DNA from: Bacteroidales bacterium UBA4116
GTDB taxonomy: Bacteria > Bacteroidota > Bacteroidia > Bacteroidales > Tannerellaceae
Assembly: GCA_002381645.1 (NCBI GenBank)
Contig: DFXE01000001.1
Location: 1,479-65,478, forward strand
Length of the DNA stretch: 64,000 nt
Direction: 5' to 3'
Part shown: positions 41,609-50,647 of the stretch, piece by piece
How positions within the stretch are numbered: position 1 is the stretch's first letter
How the letters are laid out: the number at the start of each line of letters is the position of its first letter
Program-made: the position numbers and the translations under genes
The notes under the pieces: generated by a model
Told to the model about the DNA's origin: nothing
Database searches by the model: none
Seen by the model: the letters and a program-made list of their open reading frames with translations, nothing else

Positions 41609-42514
41609 TTAAACTTCTTCCCCTCCACGTATCAGGAACCAGTCGTTAATTTTTAATTCAAGTATCTGGAAATCTCCGTCGATAGTCAAATCTATATTAA
41701 ATATATCTTCCTGATCCAGATGATCATTTGTCGGATATATCCGGCTCAGATAGGATAATATATTAAGTTGTTTATTCAGGATTATTTTACCATCCGCATT
41801 TTTATCCTGAAGATAAAGTAATAAATCACTTCCAATATAAAGCTGCATGGTGGTAAAGCGGAACCGGTCAACCTTTTCACTTACCGCTTCGATAGAATGT
41901 GGATAATAAGTACGTAAAGAAGAACTCATACAATCATTTTTATAATCATATGTCCCGTTGTTGCCTTCTATAAACATATTTAATGTTGATTCTCCGGGAG
42001 AAGTATATCCATTGTATGTAAGACTTACGTTGATATGATTGGTATTCTTATACAATGGTACCGTATCCTCTTCCCAGAACAGCCAGGTAGAAGGAGTAAA
42101 AGAAACATTTTGCATTCCGTGGTATATATCGGCTTGTTTTCTTCTGATAATATTCGCTTCATCTGTTTTTAAAGAAATCTGAAACGACTGTAAATCATCT
42201 TTTCCGGATGTACTATAATCATCCGAATTATTAACAGATGCAACCAATAAGTAATCGCCTTCTTCCTGCATAGGCAGTAATGCTTTATAATTATATAAAT
42301 CATCTTTACGATAACTATAGCTATTTACCAGGTAGCCATCAGTATCGAACAGATATAAGTCAATATTCTCCACGAACTCCTCATACATATATTTTGTCAT
42401 TACCGATCTGAAACAAATATACTTACCAGTAGGGCAATCACTATAATCTTCCTTGATGCAACTGCATAAAAGCGACATTATACCAACATATACGATAATT
42501 CTTATTGCACTCAT
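41609..42514 (-). CDS. FimB/Mfa2-family pilus anchor lipoprotein
   Basis: 301 residues. The signal peptide ends at SLLCSCIKEDYSDCP; Cys-x-x-(E/D)-D-(Y/L)-x-x-Cys directly after the lipobox is the hallmark of the FimB/Mfa2 family. The following VENIDLYLFDTDGYLVNSY is the usual first strand region. These proteins cap and anchor the pilus to the outer membrane and limit its length. The gene follows the major subunit gene by about 90 bp on the same strand. Confidence 0.88.
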   Translation of the reverse strand: MSAIRIIVYVGIMSLLCSCIKEDYSDCPTGKYICFRSVMTKYMYEEFVENIDLYLFDTDGYLVNSYSYRKDDLYNYKALLPMQEEGDYLLVASVNNSDDYSTSGKDDLQSFQISLKTDEANIIRRKQADIYHGMQNVSFTPSTWLFWEEDTVPLYKNTNHINVSLTYNGYTSPGESTLNMFIEGNNGTYDYKNDCMSSSLRTYYPHSIEAVSEKVDRFRFTTMQLYIGSDLLLYLQDKNADGKIILNKQLNILSYLSRIYPTNDHLDQEDIFNIDLTIDGDFQILELKINDWFLIRGGEEV

Positions 42515-42605
42515 GATGAATATAGATGATAATAATAAAGCATTTAATTACTCTCTAAAACGGATACCTGCCGGAACCAACTCCCGGCAAGTATCCCAAC
42601 ATTGA

Positions 42606-44024
42606 TTAAACCTTTTCTTTCTGAGTAATCTTAGACCAGTCTATAACCTTGATTCTTATAATCAAATCTGTTTCCTGTTCTACAGGTATCCATGGCTTAA
42701 CAGTATCGTCCGGATCACCTAAATCCGAAATATCCGTTACTTCAATTTCATAATAGTGATTACGAAGTACGCAGCATTGTTTTTCAGGCAGCGTTTCTCT
42801 TCTGTCACGTATTACAAATTTGTGATAATTTAGTCCGGTTACATAATAATTTACTTCCGTTCCCGCATCAGGAGCTGGTACTTTTGAGCCTTGAGTAACT
42901 GCCGGGTCAGGATTTGCATCTACCAGATACCTTACACCATTTACATAAATAGTCCAGAAATCTCCGCTTAGACTAAGGCCGGCTGATTGGGCCGGGAAAT
43001 TAATTGTACTTGTTATTTCCGAAGCCTCCGGTACATATTTAGTCCTTAATCTTACATGAGTAGTGTTACCATAATACAGATCATTCGTTCCTGCGGCAAC
43101 GTCCGGAGCTGTTGTATTTTCCACGGCATAGAAGAAATTATCCGCACTGCTTACATCTTTATAAGATGCTACAGCATAATTGCGGAAAAGCGGATTTTGC
43201 TGTCCCGCATTAGCCGGATCTTCCCACCCTTCATTATGGACAGCACTGATAACCTGCCCGTGTCCGGCTTTTGGCGGCTTGATCGTTCCTTCGTATTGTC
43301 CGACCAGATAACATTTTGTAGGAACAGCTCCTAACCTGAAATGAGGATTCAGGAAATCACCTTTCATAAGAGAAGCCGAACCCTTATTTACATCCTGCAA
43401 TTTTACTTTTGCTGCAACCCGTCCGATTTCACGTTCGATTTCCCTTGGGTTATCTTTAGTTCCACCTGCGGCCACCGTTATTGTATCCCACCATAATGTA
43501 GCGTTCAGGAAATTCGGTGATGCTAGAATAGGTATATCCGGTTGACCAGCTGCCGTCCCAAACAAGTTGGTTAATTCCGTCTTTTCATAATTCAACCTAT
43601 TCTTATTATTTGTTTCATTCGGGATAAAACTCTGGAGATCTGTATGAACCCCTGAAAAAATATAGAAGAATTTCCGACCCGATGTTATAGTGAATGTGTC
43701 CGTCTGTGTAGTTCCCGGCCAGGGATTAACAGGAATTGTATCCATGTCCAGATATTCCCTTTCGAAACTTCCGTTATCTTTAAATACAAGAATATTTAAA
43801 GGTTTTACAATTTTACGTTCCGCATCCGTAGGTCCTTCGGTATCCGTATCTGCAGCACGTGTTTCCATTTGTTCATAGGTGTTTTCAAGTCTCAATTGAG
43901 CTACCGTTTTTTCCCCGTCCGGAGTATCTACCGGTGGAGGAACAATCCCGTGCTCTTCTGCCGAACAGCCAAGTAACAAAAGGTAGAAGGCTGTGGTCAC
44001 GAAAAAAATAAATTTAGTTTTCAT
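42606..44024 (-). CDS. Mfa1-like major fimbrial subunit
   Basis: 472 residues. A lipoprotein signal (FYLLLLGCSAEE) is followed by a Pro-rich linker and QMETRAADTDTEG, an Arg-type maturation site of the kind cleaved by gingipain-like proteases. The core has KPLNILVFKDNGSFEREYLD and ends with CCVLRNHYYEIEVTDISDLGDPDDTVKPWIPVEQETDLIIRIKVIDW, the standard Mfa1 C-terminal donor-strand region. It would polymerise into the type V pilus by strand exchange. It is the first fimbrillin gene of the operon and lies 167 bp after the T9SS-type protein gene. Confidence 0.88.
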   Translation of the reverse strand: MKTKFIFFVTTAFYLLLLGCSAEEHGIVPPPVDTPDGEKTVAQLRLENTYEQMETRAADTDTEGPTDAERKIVKPLNILVFKDNGSFEREYLDMDTIPVNPWPGTTQTDTFTITSGRKFFYIFSGVHTDLQSFIPNETNNKNRLNYEKTELTNLFGTAAGQPDIPILASPNFLNATLWWDTITVAAGGTKDNPREIEREIGRVAAKVKLQDVNKGSASLMKGDFLNPHFRLGAVPTKCYLVGQYEGTIKPPKAGHGQVISAVHNEGWEDPANAGQQNPLFRNYAVASYKDVSSADNFFYAVENTTAPDVAAGTNDLYYGNTTHVRLRTKYVPEASEITSTINFPAQSAGLSLSGDFWTIYVNGVRYLVDANPDPAVTQGSKVPAPDAGTEVNYYVTGLNYHKFVIRDRRETLPEKQCCVLRNHYYEIEVTDISDLGDPDDTVKPWIPVEQETDLIIRIKVIDWSKITQKEKV

Positions 44025-44191
44025 TTCTTTTGATTTTAAATGGATAATAAGATTTTAATATGTTGGTATTTAGAGAGTTTTAATCATTTGTTTGCAAATT
44101 AAAAAACTGTGGGAATATGGGTTGAATCATTTTATTTTTTAATCACATACCGACTCTGGACATGCCTTTTGATTTTTATGTTTATAATAAG

Positions 44192-46234
44192 TTATTGCAC
44201 ATGAATTTTTCTAACGACCGGCCCCTTCCGGTTTATATGAATAACATAAATCCCTTTCGAAAACTGCATATCCAACGTATATACAGGTATTTGACTCAGT
44301 TTACGACTGGAAATAACTTTTCCGCTGATGTCGTAAACAGTAATCATGCGTCCCTTATCATCTGACTTCAAACCCGATACAGAGAGCTTTCCTTCTGAAT
44401 AATAAATCTGTATATCCGATTCCTCTTTCCATTCTTCAACTCCTACACGTAAATCAGTAAAATGTAAAACGAACCGATCCGGGTCATCGGTGGGAACAGA
44501 AGTGAATATATATTCCGGGTTGTTGTGTAGATCTGTTGTCGATCCTGTTTTTTTATCTTCAAGCGATACATTTATACCACCGGCAAAAGATTCAAGCCTA
44601 TCTGCCCGCAGTACAACCTGCTGTTGAACTGATGAGGGTTGAAAATATAAGTTTATTTGTCCGGTAGTAGCCGGTATCACATTTGATGTCATTTTTTTAT
44701 TGTCCGACGATAACGTATAAATCTGATTTACACCGCCGGTATTATTAAATATCTTTTCTGCGTCGTATAAATCATTTGATTTGAGTGAGGAGTTATCCCT
44801 GAAAGCCAAACATATACGATCAAATCCTCCTGTTTGTATGTCTTTTGTTTCAATCAAGATTTCATCAGTCGGTACATTTTCTGAACTCCTGAAATACGGT
44901 GTCTTATTATGCTTTCTCCTCGACTTTGGTATTACCAGATTACCTCCCGGAGTATTCGTATTTTTCCAGATAACAAACATTTGCATCGGAGCAATAAAAG
45001 GGTCCGGATCTCCCGTTTGCGCTTCTTTTTGTATCACCTGGAAAGATGAGTTGAATATAAATTTTCCTGTAGGCCCGTTATTTACATATGATCCCGTTCC
45101 TCCCGTCAACAAATAGTATTTACTAAGAACCATGGCATTCTCACCGCCTCTTGTCACACCCCAATCGTCCACATATAAACCGGGGTTGATAAACGTCGTC
45201 ATATCCAACGGGGCTGTATAAGGATTTCCCACATAGTTCCATCCCTCTGTAAGCCTTATGGATACATCCTCTGTTATAATCTTTTCTCCACTAAATGCAT
45301 CCGTTATTTTCCCGTCGTTATTTACAAACTGGGTAATACTACGGGGTGCAAAATCACGTGCCAGCGATAATCTTTCTGTTACCCTGTCGCTGAATTTAGC
45401 GCTACTCCAACGGGGATCCAGGTGTTCAGTATAATAACTATTCCCTTCCGGAACCAACCCCAGCCCTAAGATATAACCCCTTCCGCTTATCAAAGCATCT
45501 TTCGGATTATTCATCAGGCTTACATTACTGAAAACATCCGTATTAGCAGGAGTAGATATGAAATTATAGAAGAAATAATCAGCATATATTTTACCGAAAG
45601 GAGGAGTAAAACCTATTAAACCGCCCCTTTCATAATTTTTACCCAGCCCCAGGTTTACCTGAATAACACTTTTATCTTCTAAGGATCTTATTTCGTTATC
45701 AGACGGATAGTTTACATCGTCTTCAACCAATAAATGGGCAATACTGCTTTTACCTATGCCTGTCGTGTCCGACTCAAGTATAAGGCGGCCTCTTTGCAAA
45801 GTAAGGGTAGAAGCATTTACTCCCATTTCCGTTGCTATTATCACCGCGGAAGTATCGGTTTTTTCGTTTCTGACCTTTGTCTGATTGTTTATAATAAGAT
45901 GTGGAAAGTCTATATAACTTTGTCCTTTATCAGCATTACCGCGGATGTACTGGACTTTATCTCCTCGGAATTCAAAAACACCGTTGGATAAGGGGATTAT
46001 TACATTATTAGAACTAACATTATTAATAAAATCATTTTTCAGAACAATTTTGCCGTCCTGTGCTATTTCAGAATCCTCAATGGCGATAAAGTTACTATTT
46101 ATAAACAGAGTAGCTTCTGACCCCGGCAAAGATGCAATATGCATTTTACCTTTGTTCAATAATTGCGAATTACCAGGTACGAAACAGGTAAATAAAAAAT
46201 TCATGGACAATAGAATTGTTATAGTCTTTTCCAT
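44192..46234 (-). CDS. large secreted protein with type IX secretion sorting domain
   Basis: 680 residues with an N-terminal signal peptide. Most of the chain is beta-rich and of unknown fold (for example GGLIGFTPPFGKIYADYFFYNFIST, LTEGWNYVGNPYTAPLDMTTF). The last 85 residues (DIQIYYSEGKLSVSGL, MITVYDISGKVISSRKLS, SKGIYVIHINRKGPVVRKIHV) are a type A T9SS/Por C-terminal sorting domain. This predicts export through the type IX system and attachment to the surface, or release. It is immediately upstream of the Mfa1-like gene on the same strand, so a role with the pilus is possible but unproven. Confidence 0.8.
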   Translation of the reverse strand: MEKTITILLSMNFLFTCFVPGNSQLLNKGKMHIASLPGSEATLFINSNFIAIEDSEIAQDGKIVLKNDFINNVSSNNVIIPLSNGVFEFRGDKVQYIRGNADKGQSYIDFPHLIINNQTKVRNEKTDTSAVIIATEMGVNASTLTLQRGRLILESDTTGIGKSSIAHLLVEDDVNYPSDNEIRSLEDKSVIQVNLGLGKNYERGGLIGFTPPFGKIYADYFFYNFISTPANTDVFSNVSLMNNPKDALISGRGYILGLGLVPEGNSYYTEHLDPRWSSAKFSDRVTERLSLARDFAPRSITQFVNNDGKITDAFSGEKIITEDVSIRLTEGWNYVGNPYTAPLDMTTFINPGLYVDDWGVTRGGENAMVLSKYYLLTGGTGSYVNNGPTGKFIFNSSFQVIQKEAQTGDPDPFIAPMQMFVIWKNTNTPGGNLVIPKSRRKHNKTPYFRSSENVPTDEILIETKDIQTGGFDRICLAFRDNSSLKSNDLYDAEKIFNNTGGVNQIYTLSSDNKKMTSNVIPATTGQINLYFQPSSVQQQVVLRADRLESFAGGINVSLEDKKTGSTTDLHNNPEYIFTSVPTDDPDRFVLHFTDLRVGVEEWKEESDIQIYYSEGKLSVSGLKSDDKGRMITVYDISGKVISSRKLSQIPVYTLDMQFSKGIYVIHINRKGPVVRKIHVQ

Positions 46235-46533
46235 AGCGTTTGTTTTTCATATTACGTAAATTTATTTCACTACGCAACCATCCTTTATTATATAACAGCC
46301 AGAATAGAGAAAAAGTTTTGTATAAAATGCTTATTTTGCAATTTGCAATAAACCACAAATTATTTACAGCACAAAATGCATATTTTTGACATAATTCCTA
46401 CAATATTTTTTATATTTTGGCAATAAAAAATCTCTTATGAAGAATATTAAAAGTATAAAATCAAAGATTGAGTATGTAAAAGATATGAATTAATAGATAA
46501 AATCCATTTCATATAAATGGCTATCTTTGTGGT
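46235..46533. other. intergenic region between divergent T9SS-type gene and trmB
   Basis: No ORF or RNA gene recognised. AT-rich, with a direct repeat of TTGCAAT near 46335-46350. Only the trmB-side -7-like element is identifiable. Confidence 0.4.
46522..46529 (+). promoter_or_regulatory. -7-like element immediately before trmB
   Basis: TATCTTTG (TAnnTTTG) ends only 4 bp before ATG 46534. If used, transcription would begin at or next to the start codon. Confidence 0.35.
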
Positions 46534-47292
46534 ATGGGAAAGAATAAGCTTGCAAAATTTGACGACATGGAAGGGTATCCACATGTATTCCAATACCCTT
46601 TTAATAAACTTCAGGAAGAAGGTTTTAGACTGAAAGGTCTTTGGAATGAGAAATTCTTTAATAATAAAAACCCAATCGTACTGGAACTTGGATGTGGAAA
46701 AGGAGAATATACTGTCGGGTTGGCACGGTTATTTCCTGAAAAAAACTTTATCGGAATCGATATAAAAGGTGCACGTATGTGGAACGGTGCAAAAGAATCT
46801 TTTGTAAATGAAATGAAAAATGTGGCTTTCCTGCGTACCCATATCGAATTGATCACTCATTTTTTTGCACAGAATGAAGTATCGGAGATTTGGCTTACAT
46901 TCCCAGACCCTCAAATGAAAAAAATAAATAAGCGACTTACCTCAACCCGGTTTATGAAATTATACCGGGAGATATTATCAAAAGAAGGTATAATCCATCT
47001 CAAAACAGATAGTAATTTTATGTATACCTATACCGCCGAAATGGTAAAAGCCAACCGGTACCCCGTTTTATTCAGTACGGACGATTTATACCATTCCGGC
47101 TCTACCGATGCCATTCTTTCCATCAAAACGTATTATGAACAACAGTGGTTGGAACGTGGTTTGAATATTAAATACATTAAATTTGTATGTGAGGAAAGAA
47201 AGGAGTTAAAAGAACCGGACATTGAAATCGAATTAGACGATTACCGGAGTTTTAACCGAAGCAAACGGAGCGCTTTGGCATCCGGCAAATAA
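46534..47292 (+). CDS. trmB: tRNA (guanine-N7-)-methyltransferase
   Basis: 252 residues. TrmB places m7G at position 46 of tRNA. Motif I is VLELGCGKGEYTVGLARLFPEKNFIGIDIKG, with the family's NGAKES region after it. The TrmB-specific EIWLTFPDPQMKKINKRLTS near residue 125 and HLKTDSNFMYTYT near 165 confirm the family. The N-terminal MGKNKLAKFDDM is typical for Bacteroidetes, so ATG 46534 is kept although the -7-like element is very close. The Mrp ATPase gene follows after 21 bp, so the two probably form an operon. Confidence 0.95.
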   Translation: MGKNKLAKFDDMEGYPHVFQYPFNKLQEEGFRLKGLWNEKFFNNKNPIVLELGCGKGEYTVGLARLFPEKNFIGIDIKGARMWNGAKESFVNEMKNVAFLRTHIELITHFFAQNEVSEIWLTFPDPQMKKINKRLTSTRFMKLYREILSKEGIIHLKTDSNFMYTYTAEMVKANRYPVLFSTDDLYHSGSTDAILSIKTYYEQQWLERGLNIKYIKFVCEERKELKEPDIEIELDDYRSFNRSKRSALASGK

Positions 47293-47313
47293 ATCATCGT
47301 AAAAAATTAAACT

Positions 47314-48423
47314 ATGGCAATATATCCTAAACTAATTATCGACGCGCTTGCAAAAGTGCGTTATCCGGGCACAGGAAAAGATTTGGTCTCTGCCGGAATG
47401 GTAGAAGACGATATTCGTATTGAGGGAAAGAAAGTAAGTTTTTCGCTTCTGTTTGAAAAACCAAATGATCCGTTTATCAAATCAGTTGTTAAAGCTGCCG
47501 AAACAGCTATATTGACCTACGTTGATAAAGATGTCGACATAAAAGGCAATATATCTGTTATTACCCGTCAGCAGATACGTCCTGAACCGGAAAAGCTTTT
47601 GCCTGAAGTAAAAAATATTATAGCCGTCTCCTCTGGTAAAGGTGGAGTTGGAAAAAGTACGGTAGCTGCAAATCTTGCGGTGGCCCTTGCCGGATTAGGT
47701 TACAAAGTCGGATTACTGGATGCCGATATTTTCGGACCATCGCAACCTAAAATGTTCCGGGTAGAAGAAGCACGCCCTGTTATGGTGAATGTGAATGGTC
47801 GCGATTTGATTGAGCCTGCCGAAAATTACGGTGTAAAACTACTGTCCATTGGTTTCTTTGTAAATAAAGAAGATGCCGTGTTATGGCGGGGTGCAATGGC
47901 CAGTAATGCACTGAAGCAATTAATCGGTGACGCCAACTGGGGAGAATTGGATTATTTTCTGATCGATTTGCCGCCGGGAACAAGCGATATTCACCTGACT
48001 ATGGTACAAACACTCGCCATAACAGGAGCTATTGTGGTAACCACTCCGCAGGATGTAGCATTGGCAGACGCCCGTAAAGGAATAAGTATGTTTATGGGTG
48101 ATAAGGTGAATGTACCTGTTTTAGGATTGATCGAGAATATGGCATGGTTTACGCCGGCAGAATTACCGGAAAACAAATATTATATATTCGGAAAAGACGG
48201 GGGAAAGCGGCTGGCTGAAGAGTTACAGGTTCCTTTACTTGGACAAATACCTATTGTACAAAGTATACGCGAAGGAGGAGACAAAGGTTCTCCCGTTGCC
48301 CTCGATCCGGAAACGGTCACCGGACATGCTTTCCTTACACTGGCAGAGAACGTAGTGCAACAAATAAATTATCGCAACGAGCATCTCGCTCCCACTGAAC
48401 GGGTGCATATTACCAAAAAATAA
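47314..48423 (+). CDS. Mrp/NBP35-family iron-sulfur cluster carrier ATPase
   Basis: 369 residues. An N-terminal DUF59 (FeS assembly P) domain spans about 1-95, followed by the ATPase with a deviant Walker A (SSGKGGVGKSTVAANLA, about 106-122), DADIFGPSQPKMF and DYFLIDLPPGTSDIHLT. Mrp proteins deliver Fe-S clusters in the cytoplasm. The region after ENMAWF, where E. coli-type Mrp has a CxxC, reads TPAELPENKYYIFGKDGG without any Cys. I believe this is common in the phylum, but cluster binding cannot then use that site. Confidence 0.9.
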   Translation: MAIYPKLIIDALAKVRYPGTGKDLVSAGMVEDDIRIEGKKVSFSLLFEKPNDPFIKSVVKAAETAILTYVDKDVDIKGNISVITRQQIRPEPEKLLPEVKNIIAVSSGKGGVGKSTVAANLAVALAGLGYKVGLLDADIFGPSQPKMFRVEEARPVMVNVNGRDLIEPAENYGVKLLSIGFFVNKEDAVLWRGAMASNALKQLIGDANWGELDYFLIDLPPGTSDIHLTMVQTLAITGAIVVTTPQDVALADARKGISMFMGDKVNVPVLGLIENMAWFTPAELPENKYYIFGKDGGKRLAEELQVPLLGQIPIVQSIREGGDKGSPVALDPETVTGHAFLTLAENVVQQINYRNEHLAPTERVHITKK

Positions 48424-48445
48424 TACATATCCGGTAATCCCAAAT

Positions 48446-48491
48446 AAAAAACGGCATCTGTCTTGTTCTATTAAAGACAGTCGCCGTTTTA
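48446..48491. terminator. bidirectional terminator between mrp and hutH
   Basis: AAAACGGC-at-CTGTCT pairs with AGACAG-tc-GCCGTTTT. A/T tracts on both sides let it serve both converging genes. Confidence 0.8.
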
Positions 48492-48511
48492 AAGCTATTA
48501 TAATGATTCAT

Positions 48512-50005
48512 TTATAAAGAATACCTTCGCAAAAAAGCAACGGTCCGGTGTATTTCAGGGTACATTACGATGTCTTCCTTTATAAACGGAACTTCCTTGC
48601 GGTATTCTTTCAGGAACTTCTCCAATAGGGGTGATGTCTTTGCCGGACGACGAAACTCGATACCCTGCGCGGCATTCATCAGTTCGATTGCCAGGATATG
48701 ATCCAGATTATCCATGATCTTAAATAGTTTCGTTGCCGCATTAGCCCCCATGCTGACATGATCTTCCTGACCGTTACTTGAAACAATCGAGTCACTGCTC
48801 GCAGGATAACAATACATCTTATTCTGGCTTACCATACTGGCTGCGGCATACTGGGGAATCATAAACCCCGAATTCAGCCCGGGACTGGCGACAAGGAATT
48901 CCGGCAATCCGCGTAAACCCATGATCAACTGCGCTACCCTCCGCTCGGATATGTTACCTAACTCGGCAAGCGCTATTCCCAGGAAATCATACGAAATGGC
49001 CAACGGCTGTCCGTGGAAGTTTCCACCCGATATGATTCGGTCTTCATCCGGAAATATGGTCGGATTGTCAGTCACCGAATTGATTTCGGTAAGTAATACC
49101 GACGTTACATACCGGATCGCATCCTTGGTAGCACCATGCACCTGTGGGATGCAACGGAACGAATAAGGATCCTGTATATGTTCTTTCTTCCGTGAGATCA
49201 GCTCGCTTCCCTCCAGTAAACGCCGGAACGCCCCACCCGTTTCAATCTGTCCCTGATGAGGACGTATTTGCTGTATGCAATCCATAAAAGGGTCGAGCAA
49301 ACCGTCAAAAGCCTCAAGTGAAAGGGCAGCGATAAGGTCGGCCTTCTCCGATAAACGGAATGCCCGCATCAAAGCGAAAACACCGTTAGCGCTCATAAAC
49401 TGCGTCCCGTTCAGTAACGCAAGACCCTCTTTACTTTTCAATTTAACCGGTTTCCAGGCATATTCGTCCAAAACACTGATTGCATCACGTTTCTTTCCTT
49501 TATAGTAAACATCACCAACTCCAATCAGCGGAAGGAAAAGATTAGCCAAAGGAGCCAGATCACCTGAGGCACCTAACGAACCACGGTCGTAAACGATCGG
49601 AAGAATATCATTGTTGAAGAAATCCAGAATCCGCTGTACGGTGATGACCTGCACGCCGCTATGCCCTAATGATAGCGCATGTGCCTTCAGAAGCATCATC
49701 AACCGGACAATAACCGGACTTACCTCTTCACCTACACTGCATGCATGGCTTTTTACCAGATTTTCCTGCAAAATATTCAGTTCGTCGGGCGGTACTGTTT
49801 TATTACACAAAGAACCGAAGCCGGTAGTGATCCCGTAAAGCGGTCCTTCCTGCTGTTCTATTTTATGGTCGAGATAATCGCGGCAACGCTGTATCCGCTC
49901 CACAACTTCCGCAGTAAGCTCCAACCGCATATTCTCGGTAAGTATTTTTTCAATACTTTCGAAAGTCAGTGGTGTTGAACCGATATGGAATACATTACTG
50001 CTCAT
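48512..50005 (-). CDS. hutH: histidine ammonia-lyase
   Basis: 497 residues. It converts L-histidine to urocanate and ammonia, the first step of the Hut pathway. The Ala-Ser-Gly triad that forms the MIO cofactor is in YDRGSLGASGDLAPLANLFLPLIG near residue 140. Other landmarks are GITTGFGSL, the Gln-rich QVHGATKDAIRY and SSNGQEDHVSMG. The ATG at 50005 overlaps the stop of the cyclodeaminase gene (ATGA), which decides the start over an ATG six codons earlier. It is the last gene of the operon. Confidence 0.96.
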   Translation of the reverse strand: MSSNVFHIGSTPLTFESIEKILTENMRLELTAEVVERIQRCRDYLDHKIEQQEGPLYGITTGFGSLCNKTVPPDELNILQENLVKSHACSVGEEVSPVIVRLMMLLKAHALSLGHSGVQVITVQRILDFFNNDILPIVYDRGSLGASGDLAPLANLFLPLIGVGDVYYKGKKRDAISVLDEYAWKPVKLKSKEGLALLNGTQFMSANGVFALMRAFRLSEKADLIAALSLEAFDGLLDPFMDCIQQIRPHQGQIETGGAFRRLLEGSELISRKKEHIQDPYSFRCIPQVHGATKDAIRYVTSVLLTEINSVTDNPTIFPDEDRIISGGNFHGQPLAISYDFLGIALAELGNISERRVAQLIMGLRGLPEFLVASPGLNSGFMIPQYAAASMVSQNKMYCYPASSDSIVSSNGQEDHVSMGANAATKLFKIMDNLDHILAIELMNAAQGIEFRRPAKTSPLLEKFLKEYRKEVPFIKEDIVMYPEIHRTVAFLRRYSL

Positions 50006-50625
50006 AAAATAGTTTTTACCCAATCCAGTAATTCCGTCTCCAAACGGACTGCATCTGTTTCCAGATAACCGGCTTTCTTTTGCATCCGTTCCACAAAATC
50101 TTCATCTTTTACCGATGACAAATTAATCCGTACATTCAGGATAGCGCCCAACACACAGGTCCGGGCCGCCATCATGGCCACGCAGGCATCAGTTACCGCA
50201 TTTTGGTTGCCGTTCCGAGCTACATATATAATGGTTTCCATTACAGCCTCCATTTCTTCCGCAACACGCATGGGAACAAGTGTCGCTTCTTTTGTCGCCT
50301 CCTGTATTACCCGGCTTCGCTCCGCTTTTTCCTCATCCGTCTCTTTGGGTAGTTTGAAGGCGGAAAATACTTTATCGTACGCTTCACTGTCTTTGTCGAT
50401 ATACGAAACAAAACGCTCCCGTATGGCCGCGGCTTCTACCGCTATAGTGCGCATCTGCCCTTCAACGGCTTCATACTTTTTCTTTCCGACCGTTAAGCCG
50501 GCAACCATGCCCGTAAGTGCCGTGGCAATAGCGCCGCTCAGGGCCGAAACACTCCCTCCCCCGGGAACCGGTTCGCTACCGGCCGTTCTGGCGAGGAATT
50601 CTTTAATGGTTAAGTCTGCTAACAT
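50002..50625 (-). CDS. formiminotetrahydrofolate cyclodeaminase
   Basis: 207 residues, the normal size of a stand-alone cyclodeaminase. It opens LTIKEFLARTAGSEPVPGGGSVSALSGAIATALTGMVAGLT, the signature of the family (the FchA protein and the C-terminal half of animal FTCD). It turns 5-formimino-THF into 5,10-methenyl-THF and ammonia, recovering the carbon passed on by the formiminotransferase two genes upstream. Its stop overlaps the hutH start by 4 bp. Confidence 0.93.
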   Translation of the reverse strand: MLADLTIKEFLARTAGSEPVPGGGSVSALSGAIATALTGMVAGLTVGKKKYEAVEGQMRTIAVEAAAIRERFVSYIDKDSEAYDKVFSAFKLPKETDEEKAERSRVIQEATKEATLVPMRVAEEMEAVMETIIYVARNGNQNAVTDACVAMMAARTCVLGAILNVRINLSSVKDEDFVERMQKKAGYLETDAVRLETELLDWVKTIL

Positions 50626-50647
50626 ATATTTATTTGTTTTTTGTTAT

